A DNA stretch of 64,000 nucleotides from Devosia pacifica (GTDB lineage Bacteria > Pseudomonadota > Alphaproteobacteria > Rhizobiales > Devosiaceae). Position numbers and translations under genes: made by a program. Location: contig NZ_BMZE01000003.1 of NCBI RefSeq assembly GCF_014652635.1, positions 62,001-126,000 on the forward strand, written 5' to 3'. This document shows positions 52,728 through 60,996 of this stretch, piece after piece (position 1 is the first letter of the stretch; each line of letters begins with the position of its first letter). The notes under the pieces are model-generated. The model worked only from the letters and a program-made list of their open reading frames with translations, was not told the origin of the DNA and ran no database searches.

Positions 52728-54082
52728 ACGGCCTCCGGCCTGACGAATGTGCCATGCCCGGGCTCGGCCAGCACTGTCGTTCCGTCGAACACCAACTGCC
52801 CGTGCAGATAGGTTCCCGCCACCGTCCACGGCAGTTCAATGCCGTTATAGGGGCTCCAGCCGACGACGTTATTGCCGCTGGCCGCGGCATCATATGTACG
52901 CGGGCGATCCGCGAGGATCGTGATGTCAGCATCCTTGCCGATGTCGAGCGCCCCCTTGGTACCGGTAAGCCTGAAATGGCGTGCGGGATTGGCGGCCATC
53001 AGCCGCGCGGCCCAGGTGAGGGAAATGTCGCGCTCCAGCGCCCCCTTGACGAACAGTGGCACCATGGCTTCGAGACCCGGCACGCCGGAAGCATTTGCCA
53101 GCATGTCGGAGTTGGTCTTGCGGTCCTCGGACCAACTGACATGGTCAGTCGAAACCAACCAGACATTGCCGGCGCGGACGTGCTCCCAGAGCTTTTCAAC
53201 TTCTTCACGTGGTCGGATCGGTGGATTGATCTTTGCCTTGCCACCAAGCCGGGCCACATCGTTCTCCTCGTCCAGGGTTAGGTAGTGGATGCAGCATTCG
53301 GCGGTGGCGGCAAAACCTTCGTCGCGATAGCGCCGGGCGATGTCGTAGCCACGCCCCAGCGAGCAATGAACGACATGGGCCGGGCAGCTGGTCTCGGCGC
53401 CGATCTCGTAGATTTCCAGCATCGCCAGCGTCTCGGTCAGCGGGGGACGGCTCATCGCGTGAGCGCGATAGTCCGAAATGCCGCTGGCGCGGACTTCTTC
53501 CATCGCGGCGCGGACATATTCATCGACTTCATTATGGACGCCGGCGGTCAGCCCGGTCCGCGCGATTGCGGCAAAGCACTCCTCGAGGAGCTGCGGCGGG
53601 ATGCGCGGAAACCGCGTCGGATCGGTGCCGAACGTCGAAAACTTGAAGGCGGAAACGCCCGCCGCAACCATTTCGGGAATGCGCCGCGCCCCCTCTTCCG
53701 GATCGACTGTTCCGTAAAGCGCGAAATCGACACGGGCCTGCTCGCCGGCATGGGCGATCTTGCGCGCCACCGCCTCTGCCGAACACACGAGGTTGCCTTC
53801 GTCATAGGGCATATCGACAATTGTCGTGACGCCCCCGGCGGCGGCCGAGCGCGTGGACCAGATGAAGTCTTCCTGGTTCTTCTGGCTCAGAGAATGGACC
53901 TGAGCGTCGATCGCCCCTGGCAGTATCAGGGAGTTACCAAGCTCGTGCCGTTCTTTGGCCTGGGGGGCCTCGCCATCACCGACAGCCGCGATCTTGCCAT
54001 CGCTGACCGCGACATAGCCGTTCTCGATCACCTTGTCCGCCCGGACGACCGTCCCCTTCAGAACCAGATCAAAGTCAGACAT
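52724..54082 (-). CDS. Dihydropyrimidinase/hydantoinase-like amidohydrolase
   Basis: 452 residues of the cyclic amidohydrolase superfamily. The bridging carboxylated Lys147 (SAFKFST), His183 (GVHNE), His239 (VVHCS) and Asp313 (VSTDH) are present. The usual first metal pair HxH after the GAID turn reads Gln61-Val-His63, so one canonical His ligand is Gln. Predicted job: opening of 3-(2,5-dioxoimidazolidin-4-yl)propionate to N-carbamoylglutamate. ATGA overlap with the M20 gene. Dihydroorotase and allantoinase are relatives; the substrate rests on context. Confidence 0.82.
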   Translation of the reverse strand: MSDFDLVLKGTVVRADKVIENGYVAVSDGKIAAVGDGEAPQAKERHELGNSLILPGAIDAQVHSLSQKNQEDFIWSTRSAAAGGVTTIVDMPYDEGNLVCSAEAVARKIAHAGEQARVDFALYGTVDPEEGARRIPEMVAAGVSAFKFSTFGTDPTRFPRIPPQLLEECFAAIARTGLTAGVHNEVDEYVRAAMEEVRASGISDYRAHAMSRPPLTETLAMLEIYEIGAETSCPAHVVHCSLGRGYDIARRYRDEGFAATAECCIHYLTLDEENDVARLGGKAKINPPIRPREEVEKLWEHVRAGNVWLVSTDHVSWSEDRKTNSDMLANASGVPGLEAMVPLFVKGALERDISLTWAARLMAANPARHFRLTGTKGALDIGKDADITILADRPRTYDAAASGNNVVGWSPYNGIELPWTVAGTYLHGQLVFDGTTVLAEPGHGTFVRPEAV

Positions 54083-54112
54083 TGTGGATCCTCGCTCTAT
54101 TGATGCGCTGCT

Positions 54113-54865
54113 TCAGGCTGCAGCGCGCCGGCTCTGACCGGTCCGCCGTGCCAGAAAGCGCTCCAGCGCCGAAAGGGCGTCATAGATCAGCACCGCCAGC
54201 ACACCAACGATCAGCCCGCCTTGCAAGACAAACGATGTGTTGTTGGACAACAGGCCCGCGATGATCACCTCGCCCAGCGTACGGGCAGCAACGGTGGAAC
54301 CGATCGTTGCCGTGGCCAGCGAAATCACCGTCGACAGGCGCACCCCAGCGAGAATGACCGGAAAAGCCAGTGGCAGCTCGACGCGCAGCAGCCTCTGACG
54401 TCCCGTCATGCCCATGCCGCGCGCCGCCTCGGTTACGGCACCGGGCAGATTGGTCAGTCCTGTCAGCGTGTTCTCGAAAATAGGCAGAAGACCATAAAGG
54501 AACAGCGCGACGAGGGTGGGTGCAGTGCCAAAGCCAAGAATTGGCACTGCCAGCGCCAGTACCGCCACCGGGGGAAATGTCTGACCGATATTCGCGAGGC
54601 TGCGCGACAGCGGCAGGAACTCCGCTCCGAACGGCCGCGTCACGAGAATCGCTAGGCCCACTGCCAGCGCCGTCGCCGCCGCGACCGCAATCGCAACGAT
54701 CATCAAATGGTTGATGGTGATCTCCAGCAGGCTTCCCTGGTTGTAGATCACCGGCTGGTTGCCGGTGACGAGCGGCGCAAAGGCAAAGCGAAAGGTTTCG
54801 GGGCTGATCAGGAAAGCGATCAGCAGCGCCAGTACGATCAGCCGGATGACGAGCCCGATCTTCAT
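54113..54865 (-). CDS. Quaternary-amine ABC importer permease (OpuCB-like)
   Basis: 250 residues, about six membrane segments, with the inner-membrane permease EAA-type loop ARGMGMTGRQRLLRVELPLAFPVILAGVR. This belongs to the OpuC/Yeh osmolyte permease group. It overlaps the ATPase gene by ATGA. With the second permease, ATPase and binding protein it forms a complete importer, here probably for ergothioneine. Confidence 0.9.
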   Translation of the reverse strand: MKIGLVIRLIVLALLIAFLISPETFRFAFAPLVTGNQPVIYNQGSLLEITINHLMIVAIAVAAATALAVGLAILVTRPFGAEFLPLSRSLANIGQTFPPVAVLALAVPILGFGTAPTLVALFLYGLLPIFENTLTGLTNLPGAVTEAARGMGMTGRQRLLRVELPLAFPVILAGVRLSTVISLATATIGSTVAARTLGEVIIAGLLSNNTSFVLQGGLIVGVLAVLIYDALSALERFLARRTGQSRRAAA

Positions 54866-55794
54866 TGCGGCCGCGCGGCCTTACGCGCCAATTCCGCGCG
54901 GCTAATGCGCCCTATTGTCTTGCCATTATCAACCACCGGTAGCGCTTCGCGCCCGGACCACAGGCATTCGGCATAGGCTTCGCGTAGGCTCAACCGAGCC
55001 TCGATCGGTGTTCCTTCGGCTTCGCCCTGTTCGACATGGTCCGCCACCCTGTCAAGCGACAGCAGGCGGAACGGCCTGTCGCCACCAATGAGCTCGGCAA
55101 CGAAATCGGTGGCCGGATTGGCGATGATCTCCTCTGGCGTTGCGTATTGCAGCAATTGACCGGCATCCATCACGGCAATGCGCGTGCCCAGATGGATCGC
55201 TTCTTCCATGTCGTGCGTGACGAGCACGATCGTCGTCTTGAACTTGCGCTGAATTCCCAACAGATCATCCTGCGCCTTGGCGCGGATCACAGGATCGAGC
55301 GCGCCGAACGGCTCGTCCATCAACAGGATGTTCGGCTCTGCCGCGAGGGCCCGCGCAACGCCGACGCGCTGCTGCTGCCCGCCCGAGAGTTCGCTCGGCA
55401 GCCGATCGCGGAACTGGTCGGGGTCGAGCTGGAACAGGCGCATCAACTCATCGACGCGCTTGCGCGTGCGCTCCTTCTCCCAGTTCAGCAAGCCCGGCAC
55501 CGTGCCGATATTCTGCCCGACCGTGCGGTGCGGGAACAGGCCGTGCCCCTGGATGGCGTAGCCGATACGACGTCGCAACTCGAACGGCGCAACCTTGCGG
55601 GTGTCCTCGCCATCGATCAGTACCTGACCGGATGTCGGCTCGACGAGGCGGTTGATCATGCGCATCAGCGTCGTCTTGCCGGAGCCGGACGTACCGACGA
55701 TGACGCAGATTTCTCCGGCCTCGACCGTGAACGAGACGGCATCCACAACCGTCGTGTCGCCATAAGTCTTGGTGAGGTCCTTGAGTTCGATCAT
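54862..55794 (-). CDS. Quaternary-amine ABC importer ATPase with C-terminal CBS region
   Basis: 310 residues. Walker A GTSGSGKT (34-41), Q-loop, signature LSGGQQQR, Walker B ILLMDEP and switch His in VTHDMEEA are all intact. The last 70 residues form a CBS-type module (RLSLREAYAECLWSGREALPVVD), as in OpuA/OpuC ATPases, which respond to ionic strength. It overlaps both permease genes by ATGA. Confidence 0.92.
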   Translation of the reverse strand: MIELKDLTKTYGDTTVVDAVSFTVEAGEICVIVGTSGSGKTTLMRMINRLVEPTSGQVLIDGEDTRKVAPFELRRRIGYAIQGHGLFPHRTVGQNIGTVPGLLNWEKERTRKRVDELMRLFQLDPDQFRDRLPSELSGGQQQRVGVARALAAEPNILLMDEPFGALDPVIRAKAQDDLLGIQRKFKTTIVLVTHDMEEAIHLGTRIAVMDAGQLLQYATPEEIIANPATDFVAELIGGDRPFRLLSLDRVADHVEQGEAEGTPIEARLSLREAYAECLWSGREALPVVDNGKTIGRISRAELARKAARPQ

Positions 55795-56981
55795 TTCGGG
55801 CGCTCCGGTGTACTCACCATTTCAACTATTGCATCGAGAACCACGGCTGCGGCAAAGGCGAGCGCCACGGTCGGCACAGCGCCGAGCAGAACAAGGTCCA
55901 TCGCCGTCTGCCCGATGCCCTGGAACACAAAAACGCCGAACCCGCCGCCGCCGATCAGCGCGGCGATGGTGGCAAGCCCGATATCCTGCACCAGAACGAT
56001 GCGGATGCCGGTCAGAATGACAGGAAATGCCAGCGGCAGTTCCACAGCCCATAGCCGCTGCCGGTCGGTCATGCCCATGCCCTTGGCCGCATCATTGGCG
56101 GCCTCCGGCACGCTTTGCAGACCAACCACGGTATTGGCGACGATCGGCAGCAGCGAATAAAAGAACAGCGCAACGAGCGCCGGCGCCGTGCCGATGCCCG
56201 AAATGCCGATGGCCCGCGCGCCCGGCACATGGAGCGCGACCCAGGCCAGCGGCGCGATCAGAAGCCCGAACAAGGCGATCGACGGGATCGTCTGCACAAT
56301 ATTGAGGACATTGAGGATCGCTGCCCGGACTGAGGGCGTGCGATAACAGAATATGCCAAGCGGCACGCCGACGAGAATAGCGATGGCAACCGCACCGAAG
56401 GCCAGCAGCAAATGCATCCGCGCTTCCTGCCAGAAGGCATCGGCACGCGTAGCGTATTCTCGAAGGATCGAGAGATTGTCGAGTGTGCCGCTCCACAGCA
56501 GTACCGCGACTGCCGCAGCGACCGCAGCGAGAATACCGAGACGCGTCCACGCCTTGAACCGCAGCCTTGTGAGCGCATCGGCGACCATCAGCGCAAATGC
56601 GAAGGTGAGTAGCCAGAAGCCCGCCCCCGGCGATATACGCGAGAAATTGTTCTCTTCGGGGGTAAGATAGTCAGCCGACAGGCCGACATTTATCGCGAGC
56701 ACCGCCAGCACCATAAAGCCCACTACAAGCTTTGCCCGCGTATCGACGCGCCACAAGGCGACGACGAAACCTGCAATGAGAACCGCGCACAGAACGAGCG
56801 TCATTACCGGATCGAGCGCTTCGATAAGGCTGCGGCCTTCACCAAGGACGATGCGGTTGGCCCTGAAGATTGTGAACGGCATGAGGGCGCCGGCCACGAT
56901 GATCAGCGCAATCAGGACGCCGAGCTTGTCGAACGCCAGAAACGAACTGCGCTTGCCGCCTTCGGCTTCGGCCACACTCAT
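55791..56981 (-). CDS. Quaternary-amine ABC importer permease, large (YehY-like)
   Basis: 396 residues. An N-terminal extension with about five membrane segments (residues 1-170) precedes the permease core with the EAA-like loop AAKGMGMTDRQRLWAVELPLAFPVILTGIR. The extended form is typical of YehY-like osmolyte importers. The ATG at 56981 follows GGGGGCG. The gene begins 62 bases after the binding-protein gene, with a hairpin in the gap. Confidence 0.88.
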   Translation of the reverse strand: MSVAEAEGGKRSSFLAFDKLGVLIALIIVAGALMPFTIFRANRIVLGEGRSLIEALDPVMTLVLCAVLIAGFVVALWRVDTRAKLVVGFMVLAVLAINVGLSADYLTPEENNFSRISPGAGFWLLTFAFALMVADALTRLRFKAWTRLGILAAVAAAVAVLLWSGTLDNLSILREYATRADAFWQEARMHLLLAFGAVAIAILVGVPLGIFCYRTPSVRAAILNVLNIVQTIPSIALFGLLIAPLAWVALHVPGARAIGISGIGTAPALVALFFYSLLPIVANTVVGLQSVPEAANDAAKGMGMTDRQRLWAVELPLAFPVILTGIRIVLVQDIGLATIAALIGGGGFGVFVFQGIGQTAMDLVLLGAVPTVALAFAAAVVLDAIVEMVSTPERPK

Positions 56982-57007
56982 GACGCCCCCGTTTACGGAT
57001 AGGGAAA

Positions 57008-57030
57008 GCCCCGCCCACAATGGGCGGGGC
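57008..57030 (-). other. Intercistronic hairpin between binding protein and permease genes
   Basis: A perfect 10-base-pair GC-rich stem (57008-57017 with 57021-57030) with a 3-base loop and only three T after it on the minus strand. This looks less like a full terminator than an mRNA-stabilising or attenuating element, a common arrangement that lets binding protein be made in excess over permeases. Confidence 0.7.
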
Positions 57031-57042
57031 GAGACGGTGCGA

Positions 57043-57954
57043 CTAGTCGAGGAAACCGTTGCTGGTGAGGTATTCTTCGGCCACGGCGGAGGGCGACTCG
57101 CCGCCAACCTGAACGCGCCCGTTGAGCTCCTGCAAGGTCTCGAGCGTCAGCGATTCAAACACTGGCGCAAGCAGTTCCTCGATCTGCGGGTACTCTTCGA
57201 GCACTTCGGCGCGGATGATCGGCGCCGGCTGGTAGACCGGCTGAACGCCCTGGTCGTCCTCGAGAACTACGAGGCCGGAGGGCGCAATGCCGCCATCCGT
57301 GCCGTAGACCATTGCGGCATTGGCGCCGTTGGTCTGCTGTGCAGCCGCTGCGATGGTCGCCGCGGTATCGCCACCGGACAAGGTAATCAGCTGGTCGCCT
57401 TCAAGATCAAAGCCGTAGACTTCTTCGAACTTCGGCAGAGCCGCAGGCGAGTTTACGAACTCGGAGGACGCAGCGAGCACAACTTCGCCGCCATTGGCGA
57501 CATACTCACCGAAATCGGTGAAGGTCGCGAGCCCTTCGCTTTCGGCGAGGTCCTGACGAATGGCGACAGCCCAGGTGTTGTTAGCCGGCGAAGGCTGCAG
57601 CCAGACAATGTTATTGGCTTCCATGTCGAGTTCGGCTGCCTGCTCGTAGGCGGATTCGGCATTGTTCCAGATCGGATCGTCTGCCATCTCGAAGAAGAAC
57701 GCGGCGTTGCCGGTATACTCGGGGTAGATGTCGATTTCGCCAGCAGTGATCGCCTCGCGCACGATCGGCGTGCCGCCGAGCTGTGTGCGGTCTTCGACCG
57801 GGATATCGTTTGCCTCGAGCACGTCGAGGATCATGTTGCCCAGAACGCCACCTTCGGTGTCGATCTTTGAGGACACCACGACCTGCGCGTTGGCGGCGGT
57901 CACGGTAAAGGCAAGAGCGGCTGTGGCGCTCAGAAGCTTGGTGGAAAGGGGCAT
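57043..57954 (-). CDS. Quaternary-amine substrate-binding protein (OsmF/ProX-like)
   Basis: 303 residues with a signal peptide cut after AANA (residue 23). The mature protein is of the glycine-betaine/choline binding cluster (KIDTEGGVLGNMILDVLE, GEIDIYPEYTGNAAFFF, VVLEDDQGVQPVYQPAPIIR). Ligands of this family are quaternary amines, and the related EgtU protein binds ergothioneine, a trimethylated histidine. In this operon ergothioneine is the best guess. It follows the lyase gene on the same strand with a 79-base gap. Confidence 0.9.
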   Translation of the reverse strand: MPLSTKLLSATAALAFTVTAANAQVVVSSKIDTEGGVLGNMILDVLEANDIPVEDRTQLGGTPIVREAITAGEIDIYPEYTGNAAFFFEMADDPIWNNAESAYEQAAELDMEANNIVWLQPSPANNTWAVAIRQDLAESEGLATFTDFGEYVANGGEVVLAASSEFVNSPAALPKFEEVYGFDLEGDQLITLSGGDTAATIAAAAQQTNGANAAMVYGTDGGIAPSGLVVLEDDQGVQPVYQPAPIIRAEVLEEYPQIEELLAPVFESLTLETLQELNGRVQVGGESPSAVAEEYLTSNGFLD

Positions 57955-58033
57955 GATGGTCTCCTTGCTTGGCCGGTCTTTGACCGGCGTCCCTACCCTA
58001 ATGCGTCAGCGTCGCGCGACCAGACACAAATGT

Positions 58034-59578
58034 CTAGGCCACGGGGCCAAGTGCGAAAAACTCGTCCAGATCCATAATGGCCGAGTGCTCGATCAGTTCT
58101 CCCATGAACTGTTCCGAGCCGAGTTCCACTTCGATCGCCTCGACCTCGGACGAGAGGGGCCGATCGAACGTGTAGTAGGCGGCGTGACGGCGCACCAGCC
58201 GATAGACCATTCCTGGAACGTTGCCGGGCCTGTCCTCGGAAATGTCCATCGCCTGCGCGGCCAACAGACCCTCGAGAGCCGCCATGCGGCGCAGTGCCAG
58301 CACTTGGCGCTCGAACCGTTCGACAACGAGCGGCAAAAAGGCGGCCTCATCCTCGAGCCCGTTCGCCACGACCAGCGATTGCGCCGAGATGGCGTTCGAG
58401 AGCGACAGCACCCGCGTAAACAGCTCGCCAGCGAGCTTGATGATCGGCCCGAAACCAGTGGCGATGGCGCCCGGCGCCACGAGGTTCACCGGAAGGTTGC
58501 GGCGGCCACCATTGCCGAGCAGTACGCAGCGATTGAAGGAGTTACGCGCCACGTGCGCGAGACCCAGCTGCGCTGTCTGCAAGAATACCGTCACGTCCAG
58601 CGGCAGAGATCCGCCTGACGTCAGCACCTGCCCGGCAGCGACGACCGGGTTGTCATCGGTGCGGCCTGTGGCGGCCAAAACGGTCCGCCCCGCTACGGTG
58701 AGACTTTCGAAGGCTGTGGCGAAGACCTGGCTCATCATGCGGATCGAGAGTGGATCCTGCACGTGGGTGCCCATCGGCCAGTCCCAGCCCATCGCATTGA
58801 AATAGAGCCACGCGCCGACAGCCGCCTCGCGCTCGGTACCGACATGCGCCACCGCTTTCCACGGATCGCGCGACGCCCCCAGTGCCCCGGCAGTCGTCAA
58901 TCCGGTCGCAAGCAAGAGGCGAACAGTCGATGCCGCCTGGCGTATCGCCCGCGATGCCGCTGCGTAACCGACGGCGTTGGTCGAGATCGAAGCCAGGCTG
59001 TCGCGCGGGGCGAGCTTCATAGGCTCGAGCCCTGCGCGCCTGAGCGCCTCGTTCGCCGGAAGCCGCTCACCGCGATAGACGGCTTCCCCGACGCCAGTCA
59101 GAACCGCGCCGATCTGGCCCATGAGCCCGATATCCGCGCAGCCGATCGAGCCGGTGCGCCGCACCACCGGAACGACGTCGTTTTCCAGCAGCTTGACGAA
59201 GATCTCGACGAGCTTCGGGGTGCACCCCACTCGCCCCGTCAACGCCATGTTGACGCGTATGGCCATCGCGTTGCGGATGACTTCCGGGGAGAAAGGGCTG
59301 CCGGTACCAAAATGGTGGGCACGAACCAGCCCGGTATTATAGTCGTCGAAGTCCTCCTGCGACCAGGAGACATCCTTCATCGCTCCGACACCAGTGGTGG
59401 CACCGTAGACCGGTCGGCCCGACACGATAGCATCTTCGATCACGTCGCGCGCCTGAGCCACGCGATCGAGCGCTGCAATATCCGGTTCGACGAGGACGCG
59501 CTGCGTTCCGATGCGTGCCATGTCCGCAAAGCTGAGCGGCTTTCCCTCGAGCACGAGGCGGGGCGCAACTGCATCCAT
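58034..59578 (-). CDS. HAL-fold ammonia-lyase-family enzyme without MIO, probable ergothionase
   Basis: 514 residues of the histidine/phenylalanine ammonia-lyase superfamily: GATTGVGAM near 58-66, FDDYNTGLVRAHH, QDPLSIRMMSQVFATAF and TDDNPVVAAG. In HAL and PAL the Ala-Ser-Gly tripeptide in GSVGASGD cyclises to the MIO electrophile; here residues 144-150 read GSIGCAD, so the MIO site (147-149) is Cys-Ala-Asp and no MIO can form. Ergothionase, which eliminates trimethylamine from ergothioneine by acid/base catalysis, is a known HAL-fold enzyme of this kind. As the first gene of the operon it would start the pathway. Histidine as substrate is unlikely. Confidence 0.8.
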   Translation of the reverse strand: MDAVAPRLVLEGKPLSFADMARIGTQRVLVEPDIAALDRVAQARDVIEDAIVSGRPVYGATTGVGAMKDVSWSQEDFDDYNTGLVRAHHFGTGSPFSPEVIRNAMAIRVNMALTGRVGCTPKLVEIFVKLLENDVVPVVRRTGSIGCADIGLMGQIGAVLTGVGEAVYRGERLPANEALRRAGLEPMKLAPRDSLASISTNAVGYAAASRAIRQAASTVRLLLATGLTTAGALGASRDPWKAVAHVGTEREAAVGAWLYFNAMGWDWPMGTHVQDPLSIRMMSQVFATAFESLTVAGRTVLAATGRTDDNPVVAAGQVLTSGGSLPLDVTVFLQTAQLGLAHVARNSFNRCVLLGNGGRRNLPVNLVAPGAIATGFGPIIKLAGELFTRVLSLSNAISAQSLVVANGLEDEAAFLPLVVERFERQVLALRRMAALEGLLAAQAMDISEDRPGNVPGMVYRLVRRHAAYYTFDRPLSSEVEAIEVELGSEQFMGELIEHSAIMDLDEFFALGPVA

Positions 59579-59674
59579 AAGAGGCCTGACATACTAGAAT
59601 TCGACGCTTAGGCGCTCGCAACCTGCAGCGCCCAATTACGACAATTTCTTATCTTGCCGCCAACTGCAATAGGG

Positions 59675-60016
59675 CTATTCGAGCCAGAACATCGGACGCA
59701 GCGCGGTATCAACAGGCTCGTTGCGCTCATTGGTGGCCATGATGTCCGCCATATGCGCCCACCATCGCTGCATGATTTCGGTCTCCGGGAGGCTTGCCAT
59801 GGTGTGGTTCCTGCGGCGCCAGAGGACGCCGAACAGGATGTTCGTCTCCTCATCAAGGTGAATGGAGTAATCCTTCACCCCCGCATCTTTCAGCAGCGTC
59901 ACCAGTTCAGGAAAGATCTCGTCGTGGCGGCGTTTGTATTCCTCTGCCATTCCGGGATGCAGATGCATCTTGAATGCGTGTTTTTCCCATCCGTCTTTCT
60001 CGATCACGTCAGTCAT
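59675..60016 (-). CDS. rhaU: L-rhamnose mutarotase
   Basis: 113 residues with family motifs [38 protein letters not shown] and [12 protein letters not shown]. It interconverts alpha and beta anomers of L-rhamnose in the cytoplasm. The ATG at 60016 touches the Shine-Dalgarno GGGAGG directly; a GTG at 60007, giving a better spacing, may be the true start. It lies 19 bases after the repressor gene, so the two are one unit. The R. leguminosarum name is used; rhaM is the enterobacterial one. Confidence 0.93.
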   Translation of the reverse strand: MTDVIEKDGWEKHAFKMHLHPGMAEEYKRRHDEIFPELVTLLKDAGVKDYSIHLDEETNILFGVLWRRRNHTMASLPETEIMQRWWAHMADIMATNERNEPVDTALRPMFWLE

Positions 60017-60035
60017 CCTCCCTTTCGTCGCCCGC

Positions 60036-60839
60036 TTAAGCCGTCCTGGCGCTTTGGTCCTGAATATCAGCGTCGGCGACAATCAGCCTGACGCCGCGCC
60101 CCGCCACCATCTCGCGTTCTTCCTCGGTAATGCCGCGATCGGTAATCAGCGTCGAGACGCGATCCAGCCCGCACAGGATCAGGCTCGAGCGATTGCGCAG
60201 CTTGCTGGAATCCGCAAGGCAGATAAGCTCATCCGCCTGATCGATCAGTTTCAACTCTGCCTGGATGAGCATCGGATCCGTCTCCATCAGCCCGAGAGGC
60301 CCGACCCCCTGGCAGCTGATGAACATGCGGCTGGCATAAAAGGATTTCGACGTATCATTGTCGAACGGCGACAAGATGATGTTCTGCTCGCGATAGATCG
60401 TGCCGCCCGGGACCATCACTGCGGAGCGGGAATGGGCAAGCAGATGCGCCGCGATCGGAAATGAGTTCGTGAAGACATGGGCCCGGCGATGCGACATGTG
60501 GTGCACCATCTGAAAGGTGGTCGTACCGCCGTTGATGATGATCGAGTCGCCATCGGCAATCATATCGGCGGCAGCGCGGGCAATGGCGCGCTTGGCGCCG
60601 GCATGCATCGTCTCATTGACCTTGTAGGGCCGTCCTGCCAGCGCGGATTGCGGCAGCGGGGTCACCGATTCAGCCCCGCCGCGCACGCGCCGCAGCTTTC
60701 CGGCAACATGCATTGAAGCGATATCGCGCCTGATGGTGGCTTCGGACGCGCCTGTCATCTCGACGAGATCGGCGACGGTCGCAACCGGGCGTGACTGGAC
60801 TGCGGCAGCGATAATGCGATGGCGCTCAGTTTCGTGCAC
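60036..60839 (-). CDS. rhaR: DeoR-family repressor of rhamnose genes
   Basis: 267 residues. An N-terminal winged helix ([35 protein letters not shown]) is followed by the sugar-phosphate sensor domain with GGTTTFQM and ADSSK motifs. DeoR-type RhaR controls rha genes in Rhizobium leguminosarum. GTG at 60839, preceded by GGAGG, is preferred to the more distal frame at 60860. It reads away from rhaDI, with an inverted-repeat operator in the shared gap. Effector is probably rhamnulose or its phosphate, by analogy. Confidence 0.88.
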   Translation of the reverse strand: MHETERHRIIAAAVQSRPVATVADLVEMTGASEATIRRDIASMHVAGKLRRVRGGAESVTPLPQSALAGRPYKVNETMHAGAKRAIARAAADMIADGDSIIINGGTTTFQMVHHMSHRRAHVFTNSFPIAAHLLAHSRSAVMVPGGTIYREQNIILSPFDNDTSKSFYASRMFISCQGVGPLGLMETDPMLIQAELKLIDQADELICLADSSKLRNRSSLILCGLDRVSTLITDRGITEEEREMVAGRGVRLIVADADIQDQSARTA

Positions 60840-60892
60840 TTGTCCTCCAATCACGATCAAACGTGCGCGTTGCTCGACTTATAGCAATCATA

Positions 60893-60922
60893 TTCGATCA
60901 CCAAAACGCATCAATGATCGAA
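60893..60922. promoter_or_regulatory. Inverted-repeat operator TTCGATCA-N14-TGATCGAA between rhaR and rhaDI
   Basis: A perfect 8-base inverted repeat (60893-60900 and 60915-60922) with a 14-base centre, located in the divergent gap and directly upstream of the rhaD promoter-like TTGACA. Likely the RhaR binding site; binding not shown. Confidence 0.6.
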
Positions 60923-60937
60923 ACTGACCGCTTCTGA

Positions 60938-60966
60938 TTGACAGCTTGTCAGAAATCGGGTCCTAG
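60938..60966 (+). promoter_or_regulatory. Possible promoter for rhaDI
   Basis: A consensus -35 TTGACA at 60938-60943, then a 17-base spacer and a weak TCCTAG at 60961-60966. It lies 30 bases before the ATG at 60997 and just after the inverted repeat, where a repressor could block it. Confidence 0.45.
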
Positions 60967-60996
60967 TGCCAAGCAAATCCGCACATCCGGGAGGAC

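Noticed and set aside
48722-59578. Histidine utilisation (hut) operon
   Set aside because: Both signature enzymes lack the residues needed for histidine degradation (no MIO tripeptide, no urocanase Cys), and hutI, hutG and hutC are absent.
58034-60839. Operon reading through from rhaR-rhaU into the ergothionase-like gene
   Set aside because: Same strand, but a 96-base gap and unrelated function make separate units more likely; cannot be excluded without transcripts.
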